This document shows positions 38,116-52,800 of a DNA stretch of 64,000 nucleotides, piece by piece. Source of the stretch: Gymnorhina tibicen (taxonomy: Eukaryota > Chordata > Aves > Passeriformes > Artamidae); assembly GCA_013399875.1 (NCBI GenBank), contig VXAZ01003903.1, positions 186,001 to 250,000 on the forward strand, written 5' to 3'. Position 1 is the first letter of the stretch. Each line of letters begins with the position of its first letter. Under the pieces are notes generated by a model, which was given only the letters and a program-made list of their open reading frames with translations, was not told the DNA's origin and ran no database searches. A program made the translations under genes and the position numbers.

Positions 38116-41100
38116 ATAAAACTCATAATGGTAGACATCATTCAGCTCTAAGATGTTTTATTGTGTGCTATATTTGAGTATAGCTGTTTTGACAAACCTA
38201 GTAGATTAAAAATCACAGTTTTTTGAGATAACAAAAATGATACAGTTTAATGACCACTACTACCAGGGGGTGTAAAAGAAACTAGGGAGTCAGAAACATA
38301 TGCAAATACATTAAAAATATTAATCAAGAATGCTTAATGAAGCAAAAAGGGAGAAGAATTACATAATCTCTTGAATTACATCCTGATATATTCTAATGTC
38401 TAATTGCAGAAGACATGGGAACAGCTTTTGCAACAGGAAGAGATGCTAGCCATTCCTGGCTTGGGGAAGGACAGAAGAGAAAGGGCAGAAAAGGAAGGAG
38501 ATTCTTACACCTGTGTCCATAAAGGAACCTTTAATAATTGAGTTAGGAAGGATATATTTCTGAAACAATCTAAAATCTAAGACAGTAGTGGAGGGATACG
38601 TAGACCATCTTACCAGCTAACAGACATGCCGAAGAAGTTAAAGACGATTTTAACTGAAAAATATAATCTAGGGTGATTCTACTATCAGTGTTACGAAGTC
38701 AAATACTTTCTTGGCTAGTGCTAGCCAGAAGAGGAAAGTGAAGAAACTGACTATAACTCACCCCAGACTTTTCATGCTGTGTTTCTTCAGAGCCTATTGA
38801 CTTGGAAGTTTAGTCCTTCCTGTCCCTGGCTTTGCACTGCTGTAAATGTTAGTGTTGTCAGGTGCTGAGCTGAAGTAGGAAACTGAGTTAGCTCAAAATA
38901 AGTAGAGGGTTATTGGAGGTGGGGTTGATTTGTTTTCTTTGTTTGTTTGTTTGCTGTCAGGTTAGTTTTTAGCCATGGTAATTCCTGATCCAAGTCATTG
39001 TGTGCTTTTGTGAACTTTTGTGGTAGAACAAAGGCAGGAATGGGAGTGCATAGGTGGGGATGGAAAGCAAAGGAAGGAGGCAAAATTTTAGTTCTAGCTA
39101 TCATTTATATTAGCTTTAAATGACTTTGAAACCACAACTGCCTTTACAGAGGTAAAAAAAGTCCAGGACACGAGCACTGCTGATGAGATGTTACAACATT
39201 TGTCAGAAGTGCAAATGAAATAATCCCTCCCATCCCTGGCCTCACCACTACCGAAAGATCGGTATCAAGATTTTTTACCAAGAGTCAGAATCTTCTGAAC
39301 CCTGTGTCATCCTCTTCATTCTTCATGTTATCCATATAGATGCATGACTTAAAATAACCATTACACAGGATAAAATCTATGCTACAAGAGGACCCACAGT
39401 TTCCCTGCCTTGCAGATAAAATATTTAAAGTAGATGTTGGGAATCCCATTGCAAATATCTTTGAAATGGATTTTGTGACGTAATGCAATGTATGTGACCT
39501 GCCATGAGCCCCTGCCCTATGAGCTTAGGATTGGGGATTTTTTGTATGACCTCTTTTTATAATGTTCTAAATCAAATAAAATATCCAAATAACTCCTTGT
39601 CTTTTAAGATTGTTCATAAGCCCTTTTTAAGGTAATTTGCCAGGCAAAAAGGATGATATAAGTAGATACAAAATAAGATAGTCATCACTGCAATCCCTAC
39701 CCCCAAAAGTGGCCAGTTAATCAGTTCTGTGCTACACAAGCATGTTGTGCTTGCATTAGAGAAAATACCGCCATAGTTCCTCCAATGTGTTCCAAATAGT
39801 ACAAGGCTCTTCAATTTTAATAAAAATGCACACACAAACACACTTGATATGCCAAGACAGGAGGCCTGGAGTATTTGAGACAAGGCGGCAGCACCACACA
39901 ACAATGGCACAGTTTGTATTGCTGGCAGCACTGGCATACCACTGGCCAGAACTTCAAAAGTGTCCAAAAGACCAAAGAAACTGCTGCAAACAGAGAGCAA
40001 CTTTAAATGCCGATGGAGTACTTTGAAGTGATTATTAACAATGCATCCCATAGCCCGAGGCATGCACAAAGTATGTCTGTACACCAGGCTGCTGAATGGA
40101 ACAGGATTTGTTTATCAGCCCCTCCACCGAGACCACAGAGGCTGCCTCTGAAACAATTTATTCTCCTCATCTCCAGCAGCTGAATGTGCTACAGGCATTT
40201 TCTCTGGGACAGATTCATCTAATAAATGGTTGGGTCCCTGGAAGTGGTAGTAAGTCCTATCTGGAGAAAGCTGTAAGCCATATTCTATGACAGAGAGAAA
40301 AGGGCTGAAAGACAGTATCGTGTGCTTGGGCTTGTGTTCCCTGCCTGGAAACACTGGTTTGAATTTTTGTGGCCAAATGCAACTTCTGTGCAACTTCTGG
40401 CTCCCTAGATGTGTTAGGTGGGCACAGAAGTACCAGGAGATATCATCTGACCTGTCACAAAGGGAGTAGCAAGGGACTTCCACTAATTACTGTTAAGACT
40501 GGTGCAAACCATTTTCCTTCTGCAGGTTTCTGTTTTTCTGCTAAACTTTGGCTATTTTGCTGCTGTCATGCAAGCTCAAATCGTGCCTCCATCATTCGTT
40601 TGTATGGGTTGTCTGTCTTTTCCTGGGACCTGGACAAAAGGCTTTCTGGGCTTGAATGGCTGCTTTGTTTCCCTGCTCTGAAGAAATCTTAGGCAAGTGT
40701 AGTCAAGCTCCAAGTTTGGTGGAAAAAAAAAAATCTGGCCAGGTTTGTAGCCTTCAAAACCATGGTTGAATACTTTGAAGTTAGGATAGAATTTTTCTTC
40801 ATATCTTCTGTTCTCTGTGAAGATATTACTTCATAGCCACTCTTCACTGAGTGGCTAGGAAGTAATAGGCATGAAATAAGAAAATTACTATAAAAGAGGA
40901 TGACTTAGGATCTCATTCAAAGTGAATATATCCTCTAAAGCTCAGTGAAGCAAATAATGAAACTAAGAAAGAGGATTTATTGCAGAAGCTGAAGTATAAA
41001 AGCCTCATTAATGACAATCTCTGGCTTTGTATGCCTGTTGAATATGTATTTGTAACCCTGTTGCCCTATGGATAGATACTGTACCAAGATATTTTTGGCT

Positions 41101-44100
41101 AAAAGATACAACCAAGCCACAGAGTTGCACTGCATATTTCAGGAAAAGGGGAATTGGTTGCATTTAGCTTGCAGTGTTCCTTTATTCTTTAAGACTCTTT
41201 TAGCTGCCTAAAAACAGAACTAAGTTTTTATTAGCAAACTAACTTCAGCTGTTGCCCGTTTATTTCAGTGTATTTCTAAGAGAAGTCAATAACAAATATT
41301 TAGGCTCCTTTTCCTTTAATAGGAGAAGTTTAATTAAACAAATATCCTGTTTTAATACATGCTGCTACACTGAGGTCTGAGACACCTGAAAAGATTAGCT
41401 AAATAAAATGTCAGCATTTGGTTTTGTTCACTGGTTACTAGCTAACATTCAGGAGTATAAATTGATTTCAGATGGGAATGTCAGCTGCATGCTCTGGCTA
41501 GATGAAGCTCTGACTCAGAGGGGTAGAAAAGATATTATAATCCAAATTTCTCAACTTAATTTCTTCCAAGTAGGGAAATAACACCAAGGGGGAATTCATC
41601 CTGTATCCATTGAAGCATTTTGTTCTGCCCCCAAATAACTGCTAACTCTTTCTAAACAGTGGCATAAGCCTTTGTGAAGCCTTTCTCCCCACACGGCTCT
41701 TCTCATGCCTTGCCTAAAATTATCCCCCATCATGTTTTTCAGGATTTTCCCCAATCTTGCAGACTAGTATGGTTTTTAACCATCAAAGCAAAGCAGCAGG
41801 AGGATGGATTTTGAATAAAACAAAATAAAAATTCAGGGAGAAATATCTGGTTTATGCTAAAACAAAGACTTCCTTCACTTTGAATCAGAAAATGGTTTGT
41901 TTCTACCATAGACATTTCTAACCATGCTTGTAAAAGTTTCATATGAGGCATCAATCACAAGAATGAAACAGAAGAGAAGGCAGTGGTGACATTATTCCAA
42001 AGTGCTTTTAATCAGTAGTCCAGCAGTTAATGGTATTTGTCTAAGGTAATTAAGACATGTATGGCTTCTTGCACCCTACCATGTGGTAATAGCAGCTCAG
42101 GACAGCACAGCTCACACCTCTGGACCACTTCCCAGCTGTACTTCACTGAACTCCTAATCTTCTCAGGAGAGCACAGGTGGGTGACAAATTTTCAGACCCA
42201 ACAAGCTCTGAAGTGTTTTGTGCAAGTTTCATCCTCACATAAGCTATGCAGTCCCCAGTGGGAAAACCCAAGCTCGCTGCTGTGGTCTGAAATCTGTGGG
42301 TCCTGTCGGGCGACAGAAAGAGTGAGAGAGCAAACTGACACACAGGCAGGTCACGTTGCTTTTAATGCAGAGCTGTGGAGATGTGGACTGCTGGGTTCAA
42401 CTTCCATTATGTGCCTCTGTAAAAAATTGACGAAATATCCCTCCTGAGATGTGGAGGACTGAAACACAGCTAGATATTCTTTTTCTGAAATCAGTAACAT
42501 CAGAGGGCCTGTGACTTATGACTTGGGTTTACAGGGAATCTGCAGCAGCTGCACACATTGTATTTAATTTGGCTGTTTGGGACTGTGTGTAAGGAGCATT
42601 TACTTCCTCTGGCCTCCAGTACCCAGAACTGTGTGCTGTAGTATGGTAATACCTGCCATGCTAATACTAGTACCATTCACCAACCAATAAAATTCTGCTT
42701 GGGACTGACTTGACTTTACTATTTTATGTTGAGGCTGACTATTTTTCCTTTGAAAATGGGTATCAGGCAAGTGACAAGGAGCAAAGTCTAGGTTCAATTT
42801 GCAGCTTGAAAACAGGCAAATGTAATATCTAGTTCTGAGCTGAGCTTGGTCATCTACTCACCCTTCTCAAAATCTGTTTACAGGAAGTCTCATCCCAAAT
42901 TTAGCTTCTAACAAAGCCCCTGTTCCTTTGAGTGGCATACTTTTATTCATGGCTTAAGTGTGGCTCTAATTCTACTGAATGATTACCCACCATGGGGTTT
43001 AACCATATGAACATAAGTGTGTGGATCCCTTCAAAGGACTTCCAAGTTGTCTTCATCCTCTGGACAAACCCTCAAGGGCCAAGTCACCAAAAGATGGTTT
43101 TGTCCTTCCTTCCCCACCCTTTGCCTTTTTTTGCAGTTCTAAGCAACCATAAAATATGTGCTACACGCTTCTGTGATGCAGGGAGAATAATAAGCTGCCC
43201 TGGGCCAAGTCACGTGCAGAAGCAATAGAAGAGTATTTTAGCTGAGCAGGAAGACATTTATCTCTAAATTACTTATGTTTGAATGCATTTTAAAAAATCT
43301 TCTTCTTTTGACCAAATCAAAACAAATCTCCAAACGCAGATGTTCACTAAGTATCCAAACATGAATAAAAAATATTCAGAGAAATCTGTGGGAAAGCACT
43401 CAGAACCTAAATCCAAAAGTCCTTACATAGATTTTATTCAGTCAGAACTTGCCCTTAATCAAGGCTAAGCAATGAGTAAATCTTTCAGAATTTAACCATC
43501 TCCTTACATAATTGCATTTTTTTAAATTAGGCTTTTTAATCTGATACTTTCATACAGAATTGCACCAGCAAACTCACAAACTATAAACTGTCTCCTAAAA
43601 GCCATGAAACTGAAGCCAAGAGCTTTTGACTAACTTGAAATTTGCTGCTGCAAGGGATAAATGTGCCAGATCCTAGTATGTGGGTCACTTGTATTGCCAG
43701 ACCATTCAGTGTATGAACAGATTTGTCTCTCTTATCCTGAAGAGGGCTGAGAATAAGTATTCTCATCATTCTTCAACTTTTCATATTTTACAAGCAAATG
43801 TGTGATAATCAAAAACCGGAATATGGAATTAATTATCTTTAGATCATAACAGTGAATTTTCTCTTTCTTAATATCTGTGCTGTCATTTCCCATCCTAACA
43901 CTTCAATATGCACATTGCAACATCCACCTTCTGCTAGAACAGGCACTAATTGGCTGAAGGGTATGGATCAGTAAATTGAATTACTGCCAAAGCACATCAA
44001 AACAAAGTAAAAGACTATTTGGTGGGCATTTTGAACAAACAAAAGTGTATAGCCACTGCCTCTGCTTTTCCTCTCCTGTCAACAAATACAGAAATTCAAA

Positions 44101-44559
44101 TACCAAAGCTCTCAATAAATTTCACAACTGATAAAAAAATCAAATAACTGTGGTTTTAATTACTCTTCTCCCTGTGCATTGCAATAACACATAGTCCTAT
44201 CTTTGCAAAAGGAAATTTTCTTAGGATCATGAATCAACAATATAATTTCTTGCTCATGTGATATGAGAGCGTATCACATAACTACATGCTCTGGAAAGTA
44301 TGAATCTGAGTCAAATAATGACTAGACTAAAATTCTCCATAGCTCAATTATAATAGCTAAGTTTGCTTTTTGTTTCCTATTTTCTTTAGCAATTAATTCT
44401 GATGTTGAGCATGAAGAGTGCACTGTATAAAAATCTTTCTACAGTCAGATGTTAAGAAAGCAAGATAGGAAAAGTTATGGAAGAATATGGTTAATGTAAT
44501 GAAAGAATATTGTGTGAAAAAAAATTGATGAAATTTGGTTTTGTTAAGCGTATTTTTGT

Positions 44560-44640
44560 AGAAGTTTGGTTTGGTTTGTTTTCTAGTTGGGGTTTGGTTG
44601 GAGTTGTTTTGTGCTTTGTTTGAGTGAATTAGTCCTTTAT
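44560..44640 (+). repeat. T/G-rich low-complexity tract
   Basis: Mostly T and G on the + strand, with repeated tttgg and gttt units. It resembles the tracts at 4833-4902 and about 61,175-61,260. No function is evident. Confidence 0.65.
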
Positions 44641-45724
44641 TGCCTATCATGCACAGGGCAGCTGTTCAGATTAATAGCTTTGAGGCTGGGTTATTCAGAT
44701 ATGCAGGGGGTTTGTTTTCAATTGCAGTGTTTCTGCGCTTTGGTTTTTGACCATGTAACATGTGATCTTTGTTAAAACCCTGCTGTGGAATGCTGACACA
44801 CACAGAGGATTATTTTCCCTGCCAGGGGTTCATATAGATTTATATGAAACCTGAAAAAAAAATGCAGACTCAACTTTTATTTTCCATTCAGAAAGAAACA
44901 CAGCTGTCATGTTGGTGACAAATAGCTTTTAATTTTAAACTTTTGGATGAAAGGAATAGGCATCTTTCCTGACCACACTGTGGCAGGATAAAACTCACTA
45001 CATCCTATCAGTTAGAAACCACGTACATCTGTAGGCAACTGAACAAAACATTTTACCAAATGCTTCAGACAAGAAGCATTCTTAAGGTCAGCTTTCCCAA
45101 AACCAGGCCATGGACACTGCTTCCTCCTATAGTGGGGATCAACTGCTCTTCCAAACCAATCTGAAGTTTCCATCTATGAGTACATAGCAAAAAGGAATTA
45201 AAATGAAGATTTACACAAAAGTTGGGAGTAAGACATGACTGTCTTACTCAGAAGCTAGTAAAAGCAAATGTTTTCTTTACAAGAAAACTCCAGGCTGAGA
45301 TACTGTCAGTGGGAACATTTCACAGGATAAATGTTCAAGGGAAGGAATTGCTTTCTCAAACCATGGATTGATTGCAGGGCCTTGCAGAAAATTATCTCAG
45401 TGGCAGTGTACACACTGTCTGAACTAACTGACACGATTTCTGTAGTAATCCCCTAAAATCTTGCCCTTGCTGAAGGGTTTACACCTGTAGAGTGCCAGAT
45501 TTCCTTCTTTGTTTCTTCTTTTACACCCCCACCCATTTAATTTGCTGAGACAATGCAGCGGCAAGACAGCCACAATACAGCACTGGGGCGTGGAAGAGTA
45601 AACCATGTGTGAGCCATCTGTAGGGCACTGGGCTCCCAGCATCTGCTACCCACATTCCAAGGTTAAATGGCCAGAGCATCTCCTGAGGTCCATGACCGGG
45701 ATGTGCCTTGCAAAAGGAAGGGTG

Positions 45725-45744
45725 TGCTGCTGCTGCTGCTGCTG
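45725..45744. repeat. (CTG)n trinucleotide run
   Basis: About six tandem CTG units. In the complementary frame it reads as a short glutamine run, but there is no supported gene around it. Confidence 0.9.
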
Positions 45745-48700
45745 GGCTTCCTCTAGCTGGGAGGCTGGATGAGATAATTCTACCCTTCCCACCACAGGGA
45801 AATATGGTCTCTGTAGCTTTTGTTGTTTTCCTTTTTGTGGTGTAAACCCCACTTTGATGTGGTTTTAGGGGTTACCACACAGGCAGTGTCCCTGGCTGGG
45901 TGGCTCTCGGGGGCCCACAGCAAGAGGAGGCAGCTGGGCATCAGCCCCATGACTCTACACAGAAGAACCCCTCCCTGGACTCCTCTTACCCTCAGCAAAT
46001 CTCTCAGTACTGCTGTAAGGAATATTTTTCTATCTGCCTGTCTGTCTACCCTCACCTGTACTTAAGACTCTCTTGCCACTGAAGGAAATCAAAGGGATTT
46101 CCTGGCTCAGAAAGTCAGTCATTATAAATAAATGTGTTTTCTTTTATGATGCTGGCACTTTGCCACTTCACAGCAGCTAAGATCTGTGCCTACTATTCAA
46201 GACAGATAGAAATGTTTACACAGTCTATTCCCAAGCTAAAATTTTAAAATATAAATATAAATAAAATAGAAAACTATTCTGAATATATTAATATATTATT
46301 GAGCCTGAGCCTGAGAAAGGAGTTGCAGGGCATTTGTCTTGTGCTGGCTGGAGAGATTTCTCTGTAACTGTTGTAAATACTACTTTTGCTATGTGGCGTT
46401 AGGGACTTTTCCTGCACAATAGATAAGTGTAATGCAATTAATGAAAACGAAATTTAATTCCATTGCCACCACATCCGTATCAGGGGGACCATCCAAGCAC
46501 AAGACTCAGTGAAGTGAAAACAGTTTCTTTGGTCTTTTTAGAAATGCGTTTGCCCCCAGTCCAATTTCATGTTCAAAATCAAAACTTAGTTTCTACAATA
46601 TAATACAAATTAAATAATTTATATAATCATCATAGTAGTTTCCCTACCTCAGAATAAAAGTACAGTAGGCAAGTTATCTACCAAAAAACTATTCCAGTCT
46701 TCTGTCAGACTAATAAATAAGTTCATAATCTGAATGAATGTGGTAAACAAAGCATATCTAATAGCCCTTTAAAAACTTTCCATTAATCTAAAATGCCATT
46801 TGCCTGAAATTTTATTTTACTCAAAAAGTATTCTATCTCTATTGTAATAGGAGCTTCAAATCATTATACCTTTCATGTAACACATTCTTTTATTACTTCT
46901 AGGAACTGAGTAGAGTATCTGTAATGAGAGGAAAATATTGCTCTGAACTTACTCAATCTCTGGCTATATATTTCTAGGTAAAAAGTCAAAGGAAAGGAGT
47001 TTGAGCTTTAACCTATCTAAACTTATCTGCAAAATATACTCAGATGTCTTTTGAAAGACAGAGACAAATAGTGTGTTTAACCTTAGGACGTGCTTGGGTT
47101 TTCCCTAATCTCGATCTGCCACATAGCTGAAAGTGGAAGCCTTTGAAATGTTTTTACAAAAATATTTACTTTTTTTAAAAATTAGGAATGGAGAAGATTA
47201 ACAGGGCTTTTCCTCTCCCTTTCTTTTTAACCTTGAAGAGTTTAGTCATGAACCTCTGCAGGTTGGCATGTTCTGTTGTGTTTATCCCATAGTGACAAAA
47301 CAAATTTCAAACATCTCAAGGGCTCTGTTTAATCTGTTGAGCATAGAACAGCCTTTTATCTAAAGATGTCTAATTAATAGACCAGTCATTCAGCAATGAG
47401 CCCTGCATCATGTTAGTTTCTGTAGGAACTTCTTCATTACAATTATGCATTAAAAAAAGAGAAGGAAAGTGTACTAAATGAGTCAAAACTGCAGAATTTG
47501 GACATCCTGGAATCATGTACTGCTTAAAGTCTGAATGCTAAATACACTGTCCATCTGCTTCTCTTGCTGATATATTGACTAACCCCATGAGCTATTAATG
47601 TTGGATATTTGGGTTCATATACTGGGAGAAGGAGCCAGCACCCAACCCAGCAGTCTTACCCCTACAAAACTCTGCTTGATCAGTGTTGCTGTTCATGATA
47701 CTCAGTCTAGATTTGCTGCCAAGTCAAGTAAGGACAGGAAGAATGAAACCCTCAGGACTGAAAAAGGCAGTTACCTTGGTAAATAGTAAACTGGAGTGAG
47801 TATGCAGACACTGTACAACTGGGTGAAGGAGTAAGAGTTCCAGCACTGGGGTACAATTTAGTAAGGACTGTAAGACTGATCCTTTATAGAAGAAATAGCT
47901 ACAGCTTACTGATTCTTTGTTGTGAGCATTTTTCTAGCAAAAGGTCAGTTCCTATTTAGTATGTTCAATCATTAGTAAAATCTAAAAGTGCCAGAACTAA
48001 AAAAAAAAATGCAGGCTGAGAAAAGGAGGAAGATATTTTTTTTTCTTCAAAAGAAGAAAAATCTATTGACAGCAAAATAAAACAAAAATTTGGAACCATT
48101 CTCAGTGCATCTTCATAAGCAATAACCACATCACAAATTAATGACACATTGTATATTTTTAGCTATTTCAGTTCTTTTTCATAGCCCCATTGACATTTCC
48201 ATAAGCCTCTTGGCAGCAGAGTCAACTTTTCTGCATTCCAGTTTGCCCCAGTTTAAGAGTGCATTTTCCTGTTTCTAATCATCCATAATCTCCCATAACC
48301 CTCACTCATTATATCAATCTCCCAGCCAGCATGAGCAGCTGATGACAGTGCACAATGCCTGACATCTCCGTGCTATTCCTAGATACGAAAGTCATGTTGT
48401 GTCCCAGCCAAAACAGCAAATACTAAAATGACTGATTGAGAAACAATTAAGGAAATGGAGGATTTGATACCTGAGTAGATGGTAGAACTTTGAAGGTGTG
48501 GAGGAAAGACTGAAATTTCTGAACAACCTCAGTTTATTCTATTTGTCATTTTTTTCTTTCTGTTGAAAGTCCTATTGAACCATGACGATACAATTCTTTG
48601 TGAACCGAGGAAAGTACTATATTTGAGGCTTTCTTTCTCACAGAAAAACTTCATTTTCTGTTCAGTGATAAACACACAGGTGGCTTGTGAAACGATTCGC

Positions 48701-49618
48701 TTTGGAGCACTGTTAAGTTGGCCCACATTTCTCCTAGGACCCTTGCCCTGAGGACTCCCAGCTCCAGCATCTTGAGAGAAATGCATTTTCTAATGCTGTT
48801 TTCCTAGCATTCATTTTGTCGATATGGCTGTTGAGCCATGGAAGACAACCTGAACTGCAAGTCAGTCACACAAATACTTGTCTTAAATATTCCACATTAA
48901 CTCATTCCCACAGTCATGACAAAAGCCCAAGCCAGCTGCTAATAAATATTACATAAAGACAGGTGATTGGGTTTTATGTTCAATTTATTTACTAGTTTAT
49001 TATGTGGCTTAAAAATCTGAGAAGAAATTTTTAAAGGTTTTGTCTCAATTACACAGATTTAAATACCAAATAACCTCTCTTTCCACCAATAATAATAGTC
49101 AGGAAAGGTTTTCAAGCTTTTTCTATGAGCTACTTTTACAAAATATGCTTAAATGAAACTAGTTAGTCTGGCCAGATACAGAAATGAATATGAATTGTCT
49201 AATATGTCATAGCAGTAACAGTAGCAGTAGGATTTAACCAACATCATTTGGGCAGAAGGCTTTGGTTGTCAACGGAAGTATTAAGGGCATACCTTTTCAA
49301 CACAATTTTCTGAAGAAAAGTGGCTTATGGGAGAACATTGGTCCTTCATCCATCCATCCATTGGTACCCATTCCTCCAACTGGATATTAATCTCAGAGCT
49401 TACAAATATTTTGTATATCCATTATTTTCTGTATTTAAGAGTACAATATTTGAGTCATACTCTCAGAAACATCTCCTCTCTACATAATCCTCCTACTCCT
49501 TGTTGCATCCCCCAGTGAAAATGACAGCCCATCTTGGTAGGTTATTTACAAACATTAAGAAAGTATTCGTGTTTCAAAGAGAACTGACCCTCCTGGTTCT
49601 CTGTACACTTTATTTTTA

Positions 49619-49639
49619 TTCTCTCTCTCTCTCTCTCTT
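49619..49639. repeat. (CT)n microsatellite
   Basis: About ten CT units followed by a C/T-only stretch, about 95 bases left of the short CR1 remnant. Confidence 0.9.
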
Positions 49640-49734
49640 TCCCTCCCTCCTTCTTTTTTCAGTCCGACAAGACCTTGTTTCAGTCTCCTATCTAGATTTT
49701 TCTCCCTTCTTCATTTTCCCTTCCCGTTATGCAG

Positions 49735-49837
49735 TGAGCAGTCTGGTCTAGTGGAAGGTGTCCTGGCCCATGGCAGGGGAGTTGGAACTAGATGATCTCT
49801 AAGGTCCCTTCCAACGCAAACCATTCCATAATTCTAA
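49735..49837 (+). mobile_element. CR1 LINE 3'-end remnant
   Basis: About 100 bases match the last part of the CR1 3' UTR: tctggtctagtggaaggtgt, ggcccatggcagggg, ttggaactagatgatctcta, and ggtcccttccaa. It ends near attccataattctaact, a mutated form of the usual terminal motif. It shares several 15-20-bp blocks with the copy at 14711-15093, is on the same strand, and is an older or more truncated insertion. Confidence 0.93.
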
Positions 49838-52800
49838 CTGATAATATATTCCAGGTCTTTCACAGTGCAATTCTCTGCATTTTGTGCAGTAACATGTCAG
49901 ATGGGTAGTAATCTTAGACAATTAGGTATCTCTACCACTTCTGTTGAAATCTTTCTTAGGAAGTAACATGGCCAGTATTGCATCTAAGGAAACCCTGTAG
50001 AAGCTGTTGTTTGTTTTTCTAAAAAATATAAACTAAAGCTGCATTTTTATTTTCAAAGCAGTACCATTGAATTATTTTGAATAAGTAGGGGATTACTCTC
50101 TGCGCTTGTGATATTAGTTGCTCTGCTTTTTAATTAATTCTGTTTTGCAGCGTTAGATAATAGGTAACTTTCATGAAGAGCTCAAGATCCTCCACTGGCT
50201 TTGAAACATGGAGAGCTCCATCAGCATATTGGTCTCATCCCCACTGTGACCAATTAAATGGGAGGATACAACAGTGGGAAGATATGGAGGTTACTTGAGT
50301 GGTTTGCTCCATACATTGGGAAGAGCTCATTTGGCAACACCTCCTCCTGCACCAGGAGAAAGTTGCAAAACTTGGCAACTACATGTCAATAAACAAAGAA
50401 AATTTTAGTGGCTGCTTCTATTCATGGCTGGCTGTGGAGGAACAGGTAGCTCAGCATTTTCAAATCACTCTGAAAATGAAACTATCTGCTGGTAATAGCT
50501 AGATCTGAGCTGTGGAACGGGCTGTGCTTATTTGCACCATATACATGATGCTACCCACTCCTACATGCCGTAACGACAGTGTTTTCAGTGGGATTCATAT
50601 TGCCTGTATGCTAACTTGGCTTCTGTTATTGTACCACAATCTGCACGATTTTCCTTCTGCAGAGATTGGCAGACAATATTTTAAGGTCAGATAACCAAAA
50701 TGATTTAATGGACATTTTGATTCTTCTTTGTTGTGGAGTTAAAATAAATTCCTCAGTTAAAATTCTCTTTCTGCTATATGTATATTCAAGAATTACCCAA
50801 AAGCATGGGTCTAGCCCTGCAAGCCATTATTCACATGAGTTAATTCCTTAACTTTATGGAATTACTCATAGGAATGCTTGTTTTGCAGAATGCAGTCCTT
50901 CTATCGCTGAGAAAATATGGCTAACTAAAAAAAGATTAAAAGACTGTTTCTTGCCAAAAAACAAAGAGTTTATTTGTATTTCAAAAGTAACATTTATTAT
51001 AGTTTTCACAAGAAGGATTAAAATTTTAGCTAAAGCAAGCAGTGGTTTTACTTTCTTATTGAACATCATTTGGGAAAAAAACTTGAGGTCCTGAAAAATT
51101 CCAATACTGTCTTGTATTAAAAGCGTTAAAACCTGAATTAAAGAACATAATTCAGATGGAGTTCTGGTGACTGTGCCAAAGATTACATCGTTGGCTGCTG
51201 ACTGCATCCAGATTTTTAGAGCAGGTGTGTTGACTCATTCTCTGAGAAGCTGAGGAGAAATGCTGGCCTCACTCCAACCCCTTAACACAGGGCTAACCCA
51301 GCTCCATCACTGCTTTGGGACAAACCATTGCTGTCAGACAGCGCAATCTTCATGGAAATGCAAAATATGGCTTTAACATGATATTCCAGAGAGATTAGCA
51401 ATGCTCTGTATGAAAGCTGGAGAATGATTTACATCCCGAGTTTAGTCACTCCACTGCTAACAGCGCTTGTGTGTTGGGAGGTTTATTGTGATTGCAAAAG
51501 CAGCAGCCCCTCAGATGGCCATTTTTCCTGAGAAACTTGCTGAATGCTTGGCCTGTGACTCTTAACTGATTTTGGGAAACACATGCCTTTTCCAACACAT
51601 TTTGTACATTGTTGCCATTTCTACTGGAGGTTGTCCATGCTCGCCTTGGTATCTAACATGGCCTCTGTTACCCAGTATATTGTCAAAATCACCACATTTG
51701 TCATCTTGCTGGTAGTTCCCTGTTTACCTTTTCTTACCCAAATGATGTGTCTTATAGCACATAGAGATAGTAAGGATTTTACTTTACAAGTTATTTTTGT
51801 TTAATGAAAAGATGTCTTTTTAGCAATCTGGGGAGCAGATTCACACACTGAAAAAGAGTTCAGAGACAATATCTGCCTCCTGTCCCCTTCCCCCTTTCTT
51901 TGAAAAGTTTGGAATAACCCACAGGCCTTATAGAAATACCTCAAGGCAAACAGTAATCAAGGAAAAGATGCCTTTACAGAAAGCTTTTCCTACAGCTAGC
52001 TCCCACATGATGAAATACAACTGCTGTTAGTGACACTGCCTTAATTATTTCTAAAAGTAGCAGTTGTATCCATCAGAAGTGCTAGCGTTTGGGATATCCA
52101 GTGTCATTACAATTAAACGCTCAAGAGTTCAACAAGTACATCCAGTTGCACAGAGAAGTATGGTGGAAACCAGAGAGCCATTCTCTGGACTAGTTAAAGT
52201 TCATGGTATATCTTTCTACCCACTTGGGAAAAAACAGGTAATGAAGTAATGAAACCCCATATTGCAGTGTTGTTTACATTTGTGTATAGGCAACAAAAGC
52301 ATTCATTGGCCTAGTCTGCTGGCAAGTGGCAGAATAAAACTGGGAAATTAATCAACAGCTCTCTCACCTTCACTGACAGCCATAGCTGACGTTTTTGTTG
52401 CCAGTATCACAACACTCAAGGTAGGCTGGGTCTGCTCTATAGTTTCAGTGTAAATATATAGCACTTCTGTGAAAGTCAGGAGAATGATGGCAGCCAGAAA
52501 ACTAAATTTACTTTAAATAGGAGAAGATGTTCAAGCAGCCGCATGATAGCAACCGATTAGGACTAGGTTTTCTGGAGAGATTTACACAACCTTCACAGAT
52601 CTGTCAGGTGAAGAAACAAGACTTCATGCAGAACTTGCAAACATTCACCTTTCACGCTTAATCTATTATAAAAAATAAAAGCACCCGGAAATATGTCACT
52701 GTTATCACCAGTCATTCATTTCGAGAGTTTTGAATTTCATAGTGGAAACTGCCCTTTGAAATATATTTTTAACTGCTGAATATATGAGATTATTTTATTC

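Larger units (their letters stand above)
38116..49734 (+). other. Intron sequence without recognised genes
   Basis: AT-rich DNA with (GTTT)n at 38938-38953, a T/G-rich tract at about 44,560-44,640, a (CTG)n run at 45725-45744 and a long A run near 48,000. GC-richer patches lie near 42.05-42.45 and 45.6-46.0 kb. Open frames of 136 codons (42037-42447 plus) and 156 codons (39614-40084 minus) show no domain or family resemblance. Confidence 0.5.

Noticed and set aside
39614..40084. Open frame of 156 codons on the minus strand with several hydrophobic stretches
   Set aside because: It resembles a small membrane protein only superficially. I recognise no family, and the length is within chance expectation.
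42037..42447. Open frame of 136 codons on the plus strand in a GC-richer patch
   Set aside because: No domain, no recognisable homologue and no convincing splice context; probably chance.
45725..45744. CTG repeat as a coding polyglutamine or polyleucine tract
   Set aside because: Only about six units, and no supported gene surrounds it.
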